Assembly (NCBI GenBank): GCA_016790395.1
Contig: JAEUPH010000140.1
Span: 1-33,707, forward strand
Origin: Rubrivivax sp.
GTDB taxonomy: Bacteria > Pseudomonadota > Gammaproteobacteria > Burkholderiales > Burkholderiaceae_C
DNA: 33,707 nucleotides
Direction of reading: 5' to 3'
A program made the position numbers and the translations under genes. Within the stretch, counting starts at the first letter, position 1. Each line of letters opens with the position of its first letter. The notes below the pieces were generated by a model. It made no database searches. It saw only the letters and a list, made by a program, of their open reading frames with translations, and was not told where the DNA came from. Below, piece by piece: positions 8,385-15,705 of the stretch.

Positions 8385-9370
8385 ACGACGCCCCCCACTT
8401 CGACGGCCGGCGTGCGCTGGACATGGCCGTGCGCACCCTGGAGATCGAGGCCCGGGCGCTCTCGTCGCTCACCGGCCGGCTGGGCGACGCCTTCGCCGCC
8501 GCCGTCCAGGCCATGCTCGCCTGCCAGGGCCGCGTGGTGGTGATGGGCATGGGCAAGAGCGGCCATGTGGGGCGCAAGATCGCGGCCACGCTGGCCTCCA
8601 CCGGCACGCCGGCCTTCTTCGTCCACCCGGCCGAAGCCAGCCATGGCGACCTCGGCATGGTCATCGGCGGCGACGTGGTGCTGGCCATCAGCAACAGCGG
8701 CGAGAGCGAAGAACTGGGCGCCATCCTGCCGGCCATGCGGCGCCTGGGCGTGACGCTGGTGGCGATGACGGGCAAGCCCGGCTCGTCGCTGGCGCGCCAT
8801 GCCGACATCGTGCTGTCCAGCGCCGTCGACGAAGAAGCCTGCCCCTTGAACCTGGCGCCCACGGCCAGCACGACGGCGCAGATCGCCCTGGGCGACGCGT
8901 TGGCCGTGGCGCTGCTGGACGCGCGCGGCTTCCGCCCGGAGGACTTCGCGCGTTCGCACCCCGGCGGCAGCCTGGGCCGCAAGCTGCTGATGCACGTGCG
9001 CGACCTCATGCGCAGCGGCGATGCGCTGCCCACCGTCGGCCCGGGTGCCAGCTTCACCGAGCTGCTGCGCGCCATGACGGCCAAGGGCCTGGGCTTCGCC
9101 GCCGTGGTGGGTGACGACGGCCAGCCCCTGGGCATCTTCACCGATGGCGACCTGCGCCGCCTCATCGAGCGCGGCGCCGACCTGCGCTCGCTGATGGCCG
9201 AGCAGGTGATGCACCGCTCGCCGCGCCTGGTGCGCGACGAGGCGCTGGCGGTGGACGCCGCCGGCGTGATGGAGCAGTACCGCATCACCAGCGTGCTGGT
9301 GGTGGACGGTGAAGGCCGCCTCGTCGGCGCTCTCAACTCCAACGACCTCATGCGCGCCAAGGTGATCTGA
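8381..9370 (+). CDS. kdsD: D-arabinose 5-phosphate isomerase (KdsD/KpsF family)
   Basis: Converts D-ribulose 5-phosphate to D-arabinose 5-phosphate, the first committed step to Kdo for LPS. It is 329 aa, the normal length. An N-terminal SIS sugar-isomerase domain (about 30-170) carries GMGKSGHVGRKIA, HPAEASHGDLGM and SNSGESEE. HPGGSLGRKLL marks the end of the SIS part. Two CBS domains follow (about 205-265 and 275-329), ending in SNDLMRAKVI. ATG 8381 is chosen because the family N-terminus begins close to it; the frame extends upstream without similarity. kdsC starts at the very next base after its stop, so the genes form one operon. Confidence 0.95.
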   Translation: MNDAPHFDGRRALDMAVRTLEIEARALSSLTGRLGDAFAAAVQAMLACQGRVVVMGMGKSGHVGRKIAATLASTGTPAFFVHPAEASHGDLGMVIGGDVVLAISNSGESEELGAILPAMRRLGVTLVAMTGKPGSSLARHADIVLSSAVDEEACPLNLAPTASTTAQIALGDALAVALLDARGFRPEDFARSHPGGSLGRKLLMHVRDLMRSGDALPTVGPGASFTELLRAMTAKGLGFAAVVGDDGQPLGIFTDGDLRRLIERGADLRSLMAEQVMHRSPRLVRDEALAVDAAGVMEQYRITSVLVVDGEGRLVGALNSNDLMRAKVI

Positions 9371-9940
9371 GTGCCGGCGCTGCAGTTCCCCCCCGAGACC
9401 CTGCTGCGCGCGCAGGGCCGCGGCCTGGGCGTGAAGCTGGCCATCTTCGACGTCGACGGCGTGCTCACCGACGGCCGCATCTACATCGGCGAACAGGGCG
9501 AGACCGTGAAGGCCTTCGCCACGCTGGACGGCCATGGCATCAAGATGCTGGCGCAGGGCGGCATCGTGCCGGCGGTGATCACGGGGCGCGACTCGCCGGC
9601 GGTGCGGCGCCGCCTGGCCGACCTGGGCGTGGTGCATGCCGCCTTCGGTGCGCACGACAAGCTGGCGGCGGCACTGCCGCTGCTGGCCGCGCTGGGTGTC
9701 GAATGGGCCGACGTCGCCGTGATGGGCGACGACTGGCCCGACCTGCCGCTGCTCACCCGCGCCGCCTTCGCCTGCGCACCGGCCAACGCCCACGCCGAGG
9801 TCAAGGCCGTGGCGCACCACGTCACCGCGCTGGCAGGCGGCCATGGCGCGGCGCGCGAGTTCTGCGACCTGCTGCTGATGGCGTGCGGGCGCTACGCCGC
9901 GCTGCTGGACAGCCAGTCCCGCACGCTGGACGGGCGCTGA
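9371..9940 (+). CDS. kdsC: 3-deoxy-D-manno-octulosonate 8-phosphate phosphatase
   Basis: HAD-superfamily phosphatase that releases Kdo from Kdo-8-phosphate. It is 189 aa, as expected. The nucleophile motif is FDVDGVLTDG with D27 and D29. The GHGIKML and VITGRDSPAVRRR blocks follow, and the late acidic motif is MGDDWPDLPLL. The start is GTG at 9371, directly abutting the kdsD TGA. The alternative of an internal start would remove residues before the HAD core that homologues usually keep. lptC follows after 13 bp. Confidence 0.95.
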   Translation: MPALQFPPETLLRAQGRGLGVKLAIFDVDGVLTDGRIYIGEQGETVKAFATLDGHGIKMLAQGGIVPAVITGRDSPAVRRRLADLGVVHAAFGAHDKLAAALPLLAALGVEWADVAVMGDDWPDLPLLTRAAFACAPANAHAEVKAVAHHVTALAGGHGAAREFCDLLLMACGRYAALLDSQSRTLDGR

Positions 9941-9953
9941 GCGCGCCCCTGCG

Positions 9954-10652
9954 ATGAGCGTCGAGCTGCACCTGCCGGACCTGCCGGACGTGCCCATCTC
10001 GCTGGGGCCGGCGCGCGGCGCGCCACCGCGCGTGCGCGTGCCCTGGCACCTGCGCCTGCGCGACACGCTCTCGGCCTACCTGCCCCTGCTGGTGATGGCC
10101 TTGCTGGCGCTGGCCAGCTGGTGGCTGGTGAAGCACTCGCCGCGCGGCAGCACGGTCTCCGAAGAGCGGCCGGTGAGCGCCGAGCCCGACTACACGATGG
10201 AACAGTTCGCGCTGGAGCGCTTCGACGCCCAGGGCCGCCTGAAGCTGCGCATCGAAGGCGCGCACATGCGGCACTTCCCGGCCACCGACCGCATCGAGAT
10301 CGACCACGCGCAGATCCGCGCCGTCGCCGCCGACGGCCGCGTGACGGAGGCTCGCGCCCGCCGGGCCATCGGCAACGGCGACGGCAGCGAGCTGCAGTTG
10401 GTGGGGGGCGCCGAAGTCGTCAGCCAGGACCGCGCCGGCCAGCCGCTGCTGATGCGGGGCGAGTTCCTGCACGCCTTCTTCGTGACGGAAAGGGTGAAGA
10501 GCCACCAGCCGGTGCTGGTGCGCCTGGGCACGAGCGAAATCACCGCCGGCGGCCTGGAGTACGACCATGGCGCGGGCCGCCTGGAGCTGGCCGGCGCCGT
10601 GCGTGCGCGGCTCGTGCCAAGGACGCCGCCGGCCGGGCGGGCTGCGCGATGA
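9954..10652 (+). CDS. lptC: LPS export system protein LptC
   Basis: Bitopic inner-membrane protein that takes LPS from the LptBFG extractor and passes it to periplasmic LptA. It is 232 aa, a little longer than the ~190 aa of enteric LptC because of a proline-rich cytoplasmic N-terminus. One membrane helix is at about 41-59 (AYLPLLVMALLALASWWLV). The periplasmic beta-jellyroll domain starts with the DYTMEQFALERFDAQG block and ends with the ITAGGLEYDHGAGRLELAG block typical of LptC. The kdsD-kdsC-lptC order supports the call. Unusually, lptA and lptB do not follow; a short-chain dehydrogenase does, overlapping by 4 bp (ATGA). Confidence 0.9.
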   Translation: MSVELHLPDLPDVPISLGPARGAPPRVRVPWHLRLRDTLSAYLPLLVMALLALASWWLVKHSPRGSTVSEERPVSAEPDYTMEQFALERFDAQGRLKLRIEGAHMRHFPATDRIEIDHAQIRAVAADGRVTEARARRAIGNGDGSELQLVGGAEVVSQDRAGQPLLMRGEFLHAFFVTERVKSHQPVLVRLGTSEITAGGLEYDHGAGRLELAGAVRARLVPRTPPAGRAAR

Positions 10653-11431
10653 CGGCACCCCTGGTCTTCATCACCGGCGCCTCCAGCGGCATCGGGCAGG
10701 CCCTGGCAGCGCGCTTCGCGCACGACGGCTGGCGCCTGGCGCTGGTGGCGCGGCGCGCGGCGGAGATGCAGGCCTGGGCGACGGCGCAGGGGCTGGGCCC
10801 GGAGCGCGTGGGCATCTACGGGGCCGACGTCTCGAACATCGCGACGGCCGTGCAGGCCGGGCAGGAGTGCATCGCGCGCCAGGGCTTGCCGGACGTGGTC
10901 ATCGCCGCCGCCGGCGTCAGCATCGGCATGGACACGGCCGAGCGTGACGACCTGGACGTGATGCACGACACCCTGGCGCTGAACCTCACCGGCACGGCCG
11001 CCACCTTCCACCCCTTCGTCAAGGCGATGCGTGAGCGCGGCTCGGGGCGCCTCGTCGGTATCGGCAGCGTGGCGTGGGTGCGGGGCCTGCCCGGGCATGG
11101 CGCCTACTGCGCCAGCAAGTCGGGCGTGGTGGCGTACTGCGAGAGCCTGCGCGGCGAGTGCCGCGGCAGCGGGGTTCGGGTGGTGACCCTGGTGCCGGGG
11201 TGGATCGCGACGCCGTTGACGGCGAAGAACCCCTACCGCATGCCTTTCCTGATGGCGCCCGAGGCCTTCGCCGATCGGGCCTTCGCGGCCATCCTGGCCG
11301 GCAGCAGCTACCGCGTGATTCCGTGGCAGATGGGCCTGGTGGCCAAGCTGCTGCGCGTCTTGCCCAATGCGCTGTTCGACCGGTTGCTGGCCGGCAAGGG
11401 CCGCAAGCCCCGACGCGGCGCAGGCGCCTAG
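10649..11431 (+). CDS. Short-chain dehydrogenase/reductase
   Basis: Classical SDR of 260 aa, predicted cytoplasmic NAD(P)H-dependent oxidoreductase; the substrate is unknown. The cofactor loop is TGASSGIG near the N-terminus, followed by LVARR, which hints at NADP(H) preference. The active site is the serine in GIGSVAW and the YCASK pair (Y-x-x-x-K). The C-terminal part (PYRMPFLMAPEAFADRAF, then YRVIPWQMG) resembles the SDR branch often annotated near lipid or envelope genes. ATG 10649 overlaps the lptC TGA as ATGA, so translational coupling to lptC is very likely. The larger open frame upstream is a shadow of lptC. Confidence 0.92.
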   Translation: MTAPLVFITGASSGIGQALAARFAHDGWRLALVARRAAEMQAWATAQGLGPERVGIYGADVSNIATAVQAGQECIARQGLPDVVIAAAGVSIGMDTAERDDLDVMHDTLALNLTGTAATFHPFVKAMRERGSGRLVGIGSVAWVRGLPGHGAYCASKSGVVAYCESLRGECRGSGVRVVTLVPGWIATPLTAKNPYRMPFLMAPEAFADRAFAAILAGSSYRVIPWQMGLVAKLLRVLPNALFDRLLAGKGRKPRRGAGA

Positions 11432-11452
11432 TCCTTCGGCGCCTCAAACGAC

Positions 11453-11476
11453 AACGGGTGCCGCTGGGCACCCGTT
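11453..11476. terminator. Bidirectional hairpin terminator between SDR and RRM gene
   Basis: AACGGGTGCC (11453-11462) pairs with GGCACCCGTT (11467-11476) around a GCTG tetraloop: a perfect 10-bp stem. It sits between two convergent genes. The T-rich stretches on either side are weak (TTCGTCCTT on the plus side). A second GC hairpin, GGCCGGCG/CGCCGGCC, follows at 11486-11503. Confidence 0.75.
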
Positions 11477-11516
11477 CGTCCTTCAGGCCGGCGTCCGCCG
11501 GCCCAGGCTTGTTGGC

Positions 11517-12014
11517 TCAGTAGCCGCCGCGGCTGCCGCCGCCACCGCCGCCGTAACCACCGCCGCCGCCACCGCCGCTGCGGCCACCGCCGCCGCCACC
11601 GTAGGGGCTGCGACCGCCGCCACCACCGCCGTAGGGGCTGCGGCCACCGCCGCCACCGCCACCGCCGCCGTAGCCGCCGCCACCACCGCCGCCGTAACCA
11701 CCGCCGCCGCCACCGCCATAGCCGCCGCGGCTGCCGCCGCCACCGCCGAAGCCGCCGGGCCGCTCTTCACGAGGACGGGCCTCGTTGACGACGATGGCGC
11801 GGCCTTCCAGGGGCTGGCCGTTCATGCCGTTGATGGCGGCTTGCGCTTCGGCGTCCGAGCCCATTTCCACGAAGCCGAAGCCCTTGGAGCGGCCGGTTTC
11901 GCGGTCCATCATGACCTTCGCGGACGTGACGTTGCCGAACTGAGCGAAAGCTTGCTGGAGCGAGTCGTCGCGCACCGAGTAAGCCAGATTACCTACGTAA
12001 AGTTTGTTTCCCAC
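11517..12014 (-). CDS. Glycine-rich RNA-binding protein (single RRM)
   Basis: A 165-aa protein with one RNA-recognition motif (about residues 3-80) and a long glycine-rich tail (88-165). RNP2 is LYVGNL and RNP1 is KGFGFVEM; the block AYSVRDDSLQQAF is typical of bacterial cold-induced RRM proteins, which act as RNA chaperones. The tail is built of GGGGGYGG and RSPYGGGGGG units and ends SRGGY. The start is GTG 12014, giving the usual MGNKLYVGNL opening, with GAGGG upstream as ribosome site; the frame extends 19 codons further without similarity. About 225 bp separate it from the divergent MarC gene, so a long 5' leader of the kind seen in cold-shock mRNAs is possible. No promoter could be assigned with confidence. 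Confidence 0.93.
   Translation of the reverse strand: MGNKLYVGNLAYSVRDDSLQQAFAQFGNVTSAKVMMDRETGRSKGFGFVEMGSDAEAQAAINGMNGQPLEGRAIVVNEARPREERPGGFGGGGGSRGGYGGGGGGGYGGGGGGGYGGGGGGGGGRSPYGGGGGGRSPYGGGGGGRSGGGGGGGYGGGGGGSRGGY
11601..11660. repeat. 30-bp tandem duplication in the glycine-tail coding region
   Basis: GTAGGGGCTGCG recurs at 11601 and 11631, each followed by about 18 bases of CCG/CCA triplets. This makes two near-identical 30-bp units that encode RSPYGGGGGG twice. The surrounding GGC/GGT/GGA runs are low-complexity and likely to vary in length between strains. Confidence 0.7.
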
Positions 12015-12239
12015 GGGGAGCCCTCGATAGAACTTCAGAAACCATGCGGAGCTCAACCCTGCGATACCCAAACAGGCGAAAGGTGCGGCATCCAGACACA
12101 GACTCCCTATTACCTCACCGGGGGAGCACGCATGTAAAGTACCCGAGCGTCAAGTGTTGTTTTCGCGCCGAGGGGTCCTGGCCCGGTCGGTGAAGCGCCC
12201 GCGCGACACTCGCCCGCCAGCCACCCCAACCCTGCCCCG

Positions 12240-12881
12240 ATGGACCTCCTCAAGCCCCTGATCGCTCTGCTGGCGATCGTGAACCCCATCGGCGTGGTGC
12301 CGTTCTTCATCCATTTCACGCAGAGCTTCAGCCGCGAGCAGCGGCAGCGCACCATCCGCATCAGCGCTTTCACGGCCTTCCTGGTGATCGCCCTCAGCGC
12401 GCTGGCCGGCCTGAAGATCATCGAGTTCTTCGGCATCTCGCTGGCTTCGTTCCAGGTTGGTGGCGGCTGCCTGCTGCTGATCAGCTCGCTGGCCATGCTC
12501 AACGCCGAGCAGGCCGACAGCAAGCCCAGCGACGTGGACGACGGCAACGAGAAGGTGGACGCCGGCGCCAGCATCGCGGTGGTGCCGCTCACCATTCCGC
12601 TGCTCACGGGGCCGGCCACCATCTCCACGATGGTGATCTACGCCGAGAAGACGCGCCACCTGTGGCAGCTGGGCGTGCTGGTGATCTACGGCGTGGTGAT
12701 CGGCCTCGTCACCTACGCGGTGTTCACGGCCTCCGGCCGCATCGCCAAGGTGCTGGGCCGCACCGGCATCAACATCATGACGCGGCTGATGGGGCTGATC
12801 CTGGCGGCCATGGCGGTGGAACTGCTGGCCGACGGCCTGGTGAAGCTCTTTCCCGTGCTGGCCAGCCACGTGACGCGATGA
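12240..12881 (+). CDS. MarC family integral membrane protein
   Basis: A 213-aa inner-membrane protein of the MarC/YchE/YhgN family, with about six hydrophobic segments. Family blocks include LLAIVNPIGVVPFFIHFTQ at the N-terminus, VGGGCLLLISSLAML in the second helix pair, VVPLTIPLLTGPATISTMV in the middle, and the closing GINIMTRLMGLILAAMAVE. The function of this family is not established, and the old link to multiple antibiotic resistance has not held up. The start ATG 12240 gives the typical N-terminus. Its stop overlaps the following oxidoreductase start as ATGA. Confidence 0.92.
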   Translation: MDLLKPLIALLAIVNPIGVVPFFIHFTQSFSREQRQRTIRISAFTAFLVIALSALAGLKIIEFFGISLASFQVGGGCLLLISSLAMLNAEQADSKPSDVDDGNEKVDAGASIAVVPLTIPLLTGPATISTMVIYAEKTRHLWQLGVLVIYGVVIGLVTYAVFTASGRIAKVLGRTGINIMTRLMGLILAAMAVELLADGLVKLFPVLASHVTR

Positions 12882-14512
12882 GCCAGGACATCGACCCCTA
12901 CGACTACATCGTGGTCGGCGGCGGCACGGCCGGTTGCCTGCTCGCCAACCGCCTGTCGGCGCAGAAGCACCAGCGCGTGCTGCTGATCGAGGCGGGCGGC
13001 CGCGACGACTACCACTGGATCCACATCCCGGTGGGCTACCTGTACTGCATCGGCAACCCGCGCACCGACTGGCTGTACTTCACCGAGCCCGACGCCGGAC
13101 TCAACGGCCGCAAGCTGCGCTACCCGCGCGGCAAGGTGCTCGGGGGTTGCAGCAGCATCAACGGGATGATCTACATGCGGGGCCAGTCGCGCGACTACGA
13201 CCAATGGGCCGCGGTCACCGGCGACGAGGCCTGGCGCTGGGAGGCCTGCCTGCCCTATTTCAAGCGGCACGAGGACCACTGGCGTGGCGCCGACGAGTTC
13301 CACGGCGCCGGCCAGGAGTGGCGCGTCGAGAAGCAACGCCTGAACTGGGAGATCCTGGACGCCTTCGCCGCCGCCGCGCGGGAGGCCGGCATCCCGGCCA
13401 CCGAGGACTTCAACCGCGGCAGCAACGAGGGCGTGGGCTACTTCGAGGTCAACCAACGGACCGGCGTGCGCTGGAACACCAGCAAGGCCTTCCTGCGACC
13501 GGCCCTCCCGCGCGACAACCTGCAGGTGTGGACGGGCGCCACGGTGGCGCGCGTGGTGCTGGCGGGCGGACGCGCCACCGGAGTGGTGGTGCAGCCGGCC
13601 GGGGGCGGCGCGCCGGTGGAGGTGAACGCGAGGCGGGAGGTCATCCTGTGCGCCGGGGCCGTGGGCACGCCGCAGATCCTGCAGCTGTCGGGCATCGGGC
13701 CGGCCGAGGTGCTCCGCGACGCTGGCGTGCAGGTGCATCACGGGCTGCCGGGCGTGGGCGAGAACCTGCAGGACCACCTGCAGATCCGGGCCGTGTTCTC
13801 CGTGCAAGGGGTGAAGACGCTCAACACCCTGGCCAACAGCGCTTTCGGCAAGGCGAAGATCGGCCTGGAGTACCTGCTGCGCCGCAGCGGGCCGATGAGC
13901 ATGGCGCCTTCGCAGCTGGGCGCCTTCACGCGCTCGTCGCCCGAGCGCGCCTGGCCCAACGTGGAGTACCACGTGCAGCCGCTGTCGCTGGACGCCTTCG
14001 GCGAACCGCTGCACGCCTTCGACGCCTTCACGGCCAGCGTCTGCAACCTGAATCCGACGTCGCGCGGCTTCGTGCACATCCGTTCGCCGCGGCCCGAGGA
14101 CGCGCCGCGCATCCAGGCGCGCTACCTGTCGACGCCCGAAGACCGCCAGGTGGCCGCCGAATCGCTGCGCCTGACGCGGCACATCGCCGCCATGCCGGCA
14201 CTGGCGAAGTACCGGCCGCAGGAGGTAAAGCCCGGCGTGCAGTTCCAGACCGACGAGGAACTGGCGCGGCTGGCCGGCGACATCGGCACCACCATCTTCC
14301 ACCCCGTGGGCACCTGCCGCATGGGACCTCGGCCCGACGACGGCGCGGTGGTCGACGCGCGCCTGCGGGTGCACGGCATCGCCGGCCTGCGCATCGCCGA
14401 CGCCAGCGTCATGCCCACCATCACCAGCGGCAACACCAACTCGCCCACGCTGATGATCGCGGAGCGTGCCGCCGAGTGGATCGTCCAGGACAACTCGCCC
14501 GCGGCGGGTTAG
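12878..14512 (+). CDS. GMC family FAD-dependent oxidoreductase (choline dehydrogenase-like)
   Basis: A 544-aa flavoprotein of the glucose-methanol-choline family, predicted to oxidise an alcohol; the substrate is unknown. The FAD-binding GGGTAGCLLANRL motif is at the N-terminus. The first GMC signature is RGKVLGGCSSINGMIYMRG and the second is GAVGTPQILQLSGIG. The catalytic pair is the histidine in FHPVGTCRMG and the asparagine in SGNTNSPTLMIAE. No signal peptide is seen, so it is cytoplasmic or membrane-associated. ATG 12878 overlaps the marC stop (ATGA), pointing to coupled translation. The larger open frame begins inside marC, but the family N-terminus fixes this start. Confidence 0.94.
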   Translation: MSQDIDPYDYIVVGGGTAGCLLANRLSAQKHQRVLLIEAGGRDDYHWIHIPVGYLYCIGNPRTDWLYFTEPDAGLNGRKLRYPRGKVLGGCSSINGMIYMRGQSRDYDQWAAVTGDEAWRWEACLPYFKRHEDHWRGADEFHGAGQEWRVEKQRLNWEILDAFAAAAREAGIPATEDFNRGSNEGVGYFEVNQRTGVRWNTSKAFLRPALPRDNLQVWTGATVARVVLAGGRATGVVVQPAGGGAPVEVNARREVILCAGAVGTPQILQLSGIGPAEVLRDAGVQVHHGLPGVGENLQDHLQIRAVFSVQGVKTLNTLANSAFGKAKIGLEYLLRRSGPMSMAPSQLGAFTRSSPERAWPNVEYHVQPLSLDAFGEPLHAFDAFTASVCNLNPTSRGFVHIRSPRPEDAPRIQARYLSTPEDRQVAAESLRLTRHIAAMPALAKYRPQEVKPGVQFQTDEELARLAGDIGTTIFHPVGTCRMGPRPDDGAVVDARLRVHGIAGLRIADASVMPTITSGNTNSPTLMIAERAAEWIVQDNSPAAG

Positions 14513-14541
14513 CCCGGATGGGCCGGCCCGGCACGTCTGGC

Positions 14542-14690
14542 TACAGTCCCGCCTCTCGACGCGGCACCCGAGAGGTGCCGGCACGCGGGGGCTTGAGGAG
14601 ACAAGCTGAAGACAGACATCCGAACCGAATGCAGACTGGCCGCGCAGATCGGCCGGCTTTCAAGGCGCCCCGACGGGCGCCTTTTGTTTT
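14542..14690 (+). ncRNA. Candidate structured small RNA
   Basis: A -10-like TACAGT (14542-14547) is followed about 140 nt later by a strong intrinsic terminator. The stretch between has no good ORF but holds three short hairpins: CGGCACC/GGTGCCG (14562-14580, 5-nt loop), GCTTG/CAAGC with an exposed AGGAGA loop (14591-14606), and CTGGCCG/CGGCCGG (14636-14656, one G-T pair). A trans-acting sRNA of about 137 nt is one reading. Alternatives are a structured 3' UTR of the GMC gene, or a cis-regulatory leader for the HDOD gene at 14790. No Rfam family was recognised by eye. Confidence 0.4.
14662..14690 (+). terminator. Rho-independent terminator
   Basis: AAGGCGCCC (14662-14670) pairs with GGGCGCCTT (14675-14683) around CGAC, followed by TTGTTTT. 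This is the clearest intrinsic terminator in the window. It ends the GMC transcript or the candidate small RNA. Confidence 0.9.
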
Positions 14691-14789
14691 CCGGGGCGGA
14701 ACAAGGGGGTGATTGGGGCGCTGCTTGCGGGATGGCGGTCGCGTCCGCTGCCTAGCATGGGCCACCGCCCCGAATGCCGTGTGCCTGCC

Positions 14790-15599
14790 ATGCCCGTCCA
14801 TCCCCAACTGCGCAAGCTGGACATCGACATTCCTTCCCAGCCCCAGGCGCTGGTGGAACTGTCGCTGCTGATTGCCGCGCCCGACATCAACATGCAGGCT
14901 GCGGCGTCGCTGATCGAGCGCGACATGGCGCTGGCCGCTGCCGTGATGAAGGCGGTGAACTCTTCGCTCTACGGCCTGAAGGGGCGCGTGCAGAGCGTGC
15001 ACCAGGCCATCACCTACCTCGGCATGCGCGAGGTGGCCGCCATCACCTTCGAGATGGGCCTGCGCGCGGCCTTTCCGCCGGCCCCCGAACTGGACCCCTT
15101 GTGGGACCGCGCTGCCCGCCGTGGCCTGCTGATGGGCCGCCTGGCCACCCAGCTGTCGCTGGACTCCTGGGCCGCCCACTCGGCGGGTCTCTTCGAGGAA
15201 TGCGGGAAGGCCGTGCTGTTCCGCCACGCTCGCGACCACTACGGCGCGATGCTGCGCGCCACCTCCTGCGACACCGAGCTCCTGCTGCTGGAGCACACCG
15301 GCTTCGGCGTCAGCCACGACGCTCTGGGCGCCGCGCTGTGCGAAAGCTGGGGCCTGGGGCCGGCGGCCGTGGCCAGCGTGCGGCACCACGTCGAAGCCCA
15401 GGTCACCTACCAGCTTCCCGATGCGCCCGCCCGGCGGCCGGTGTGCGCGCTGTCGGTGGTGGCCCACGCGCTGATGGCCGCGCCGGAGGTGCTGGAAGAA
15501 GCCGTGGCGGCCGTGAGTGAATCGGCCGACCTCGACGCCCAGCTCGTGCTGCGCGCCGCACGACAGACCCAGGAGCGGCTGGAGCAGGTGGAAGCCTGA
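14790..15599 (+). CDS. HDOD domain protein
   Basis: A 269-aa protein made almost entirely of an HDOD domain, a catalytically silent relative of HD phosphohydrolases found in signalling proteins. Visible marks are IPSQPQALVELSLLI, IERDMALAAAVMKAVNSSLYGL (the conserved asparagine-serine around the helix end), and QAITYLGMREVAAI. Further helices contain LFEECGKAVLF and GVSHDALGAALCESWGL. There is no attached EAL, GGDEF or receiver domain. The start ATG 14790 is chosen because upstream codons lack similarity; a TAGCAT hexamer at 14753-14758 may be its -10. Its role is probably protein-protein interaction in a signalling path; the partner is unknown. Confidence 0.88.
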   Translation: MPVHPQLRKLDIDIPSQPQALVELSLLIAAPDINMQAAASLIERDMALAAAVMKAVNSSLYGLKGRVQSVHQAITYLGMREVAAITFEMGLRAAFPPAPELDPLWDRAARRGLLMGRLATQLSLDSWAAHSAGLFEECGKAVLFRHARDHYGAMLRATSCDTELLLLEHTGFGVSHDALGAALCESWGLGPAAVASVRHHVEAQVTYQLPDAPARRPVCALSVVAHALMAAPEVLEEAVAAVSESADLDAQLVLRAARQTQERLEQVEA

Positions 15600-15637
15600 T
15601 CGCGGCGCGGGTCACCCCCAACGGAGGGTGTTGAGGA

Positions 15638-15666
15638 AAGCCCGCCTGTCTGGGTTCGCCGGGCTT
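15638..15666 (+). promoter_or_regulatory. Stem-loop upstream of the acyl-CoA synthetase gene
   Basis: AAGCCCG (15638-15644) pairs with CGGGCTT (15660-15666) across a 15-base loop, in the 106-bp gap before the ligase gene. No T run follows. It could be a weak terminator for the HDOD gene or a leader structure. Confidence 0.25.
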
Positions 15667-15705
15667 GGTTAGCCTCGGGGGTTCTTCTATCCGGACTCCA
15701 CCGAT

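Noticed and set aside
6280-9114. 944-codon open frame on the plus strand opposite kefB
   Set aside because: Antisense shadow: a His/Arg/Gln-rich product without motifs, lying wholly over kefB and kdsD.
8342-10066. 574-codon minus-strand frame over kdsD, kdsC and the start of lptC
   Set aside because: Shadow of three well-identified genes, with no recognisable protein features.
11517-11764. Regular CCG/CCA-rich repeats that could look like a repeat array or CRISPR
   Set aside because: They encode the glycine tail of the RRM protein; there are no unique spacers of constant length.
12133-12154. TTGACG and TTTACA pair (minus strand) as a promoter for the RRM gene
   Set aside because: The hexamers are only 10 bp apart, and pairing TTTACA with the downstream TAATAG needs a 20-bp spacer, so neither fits a normal sigma-70 promoter.
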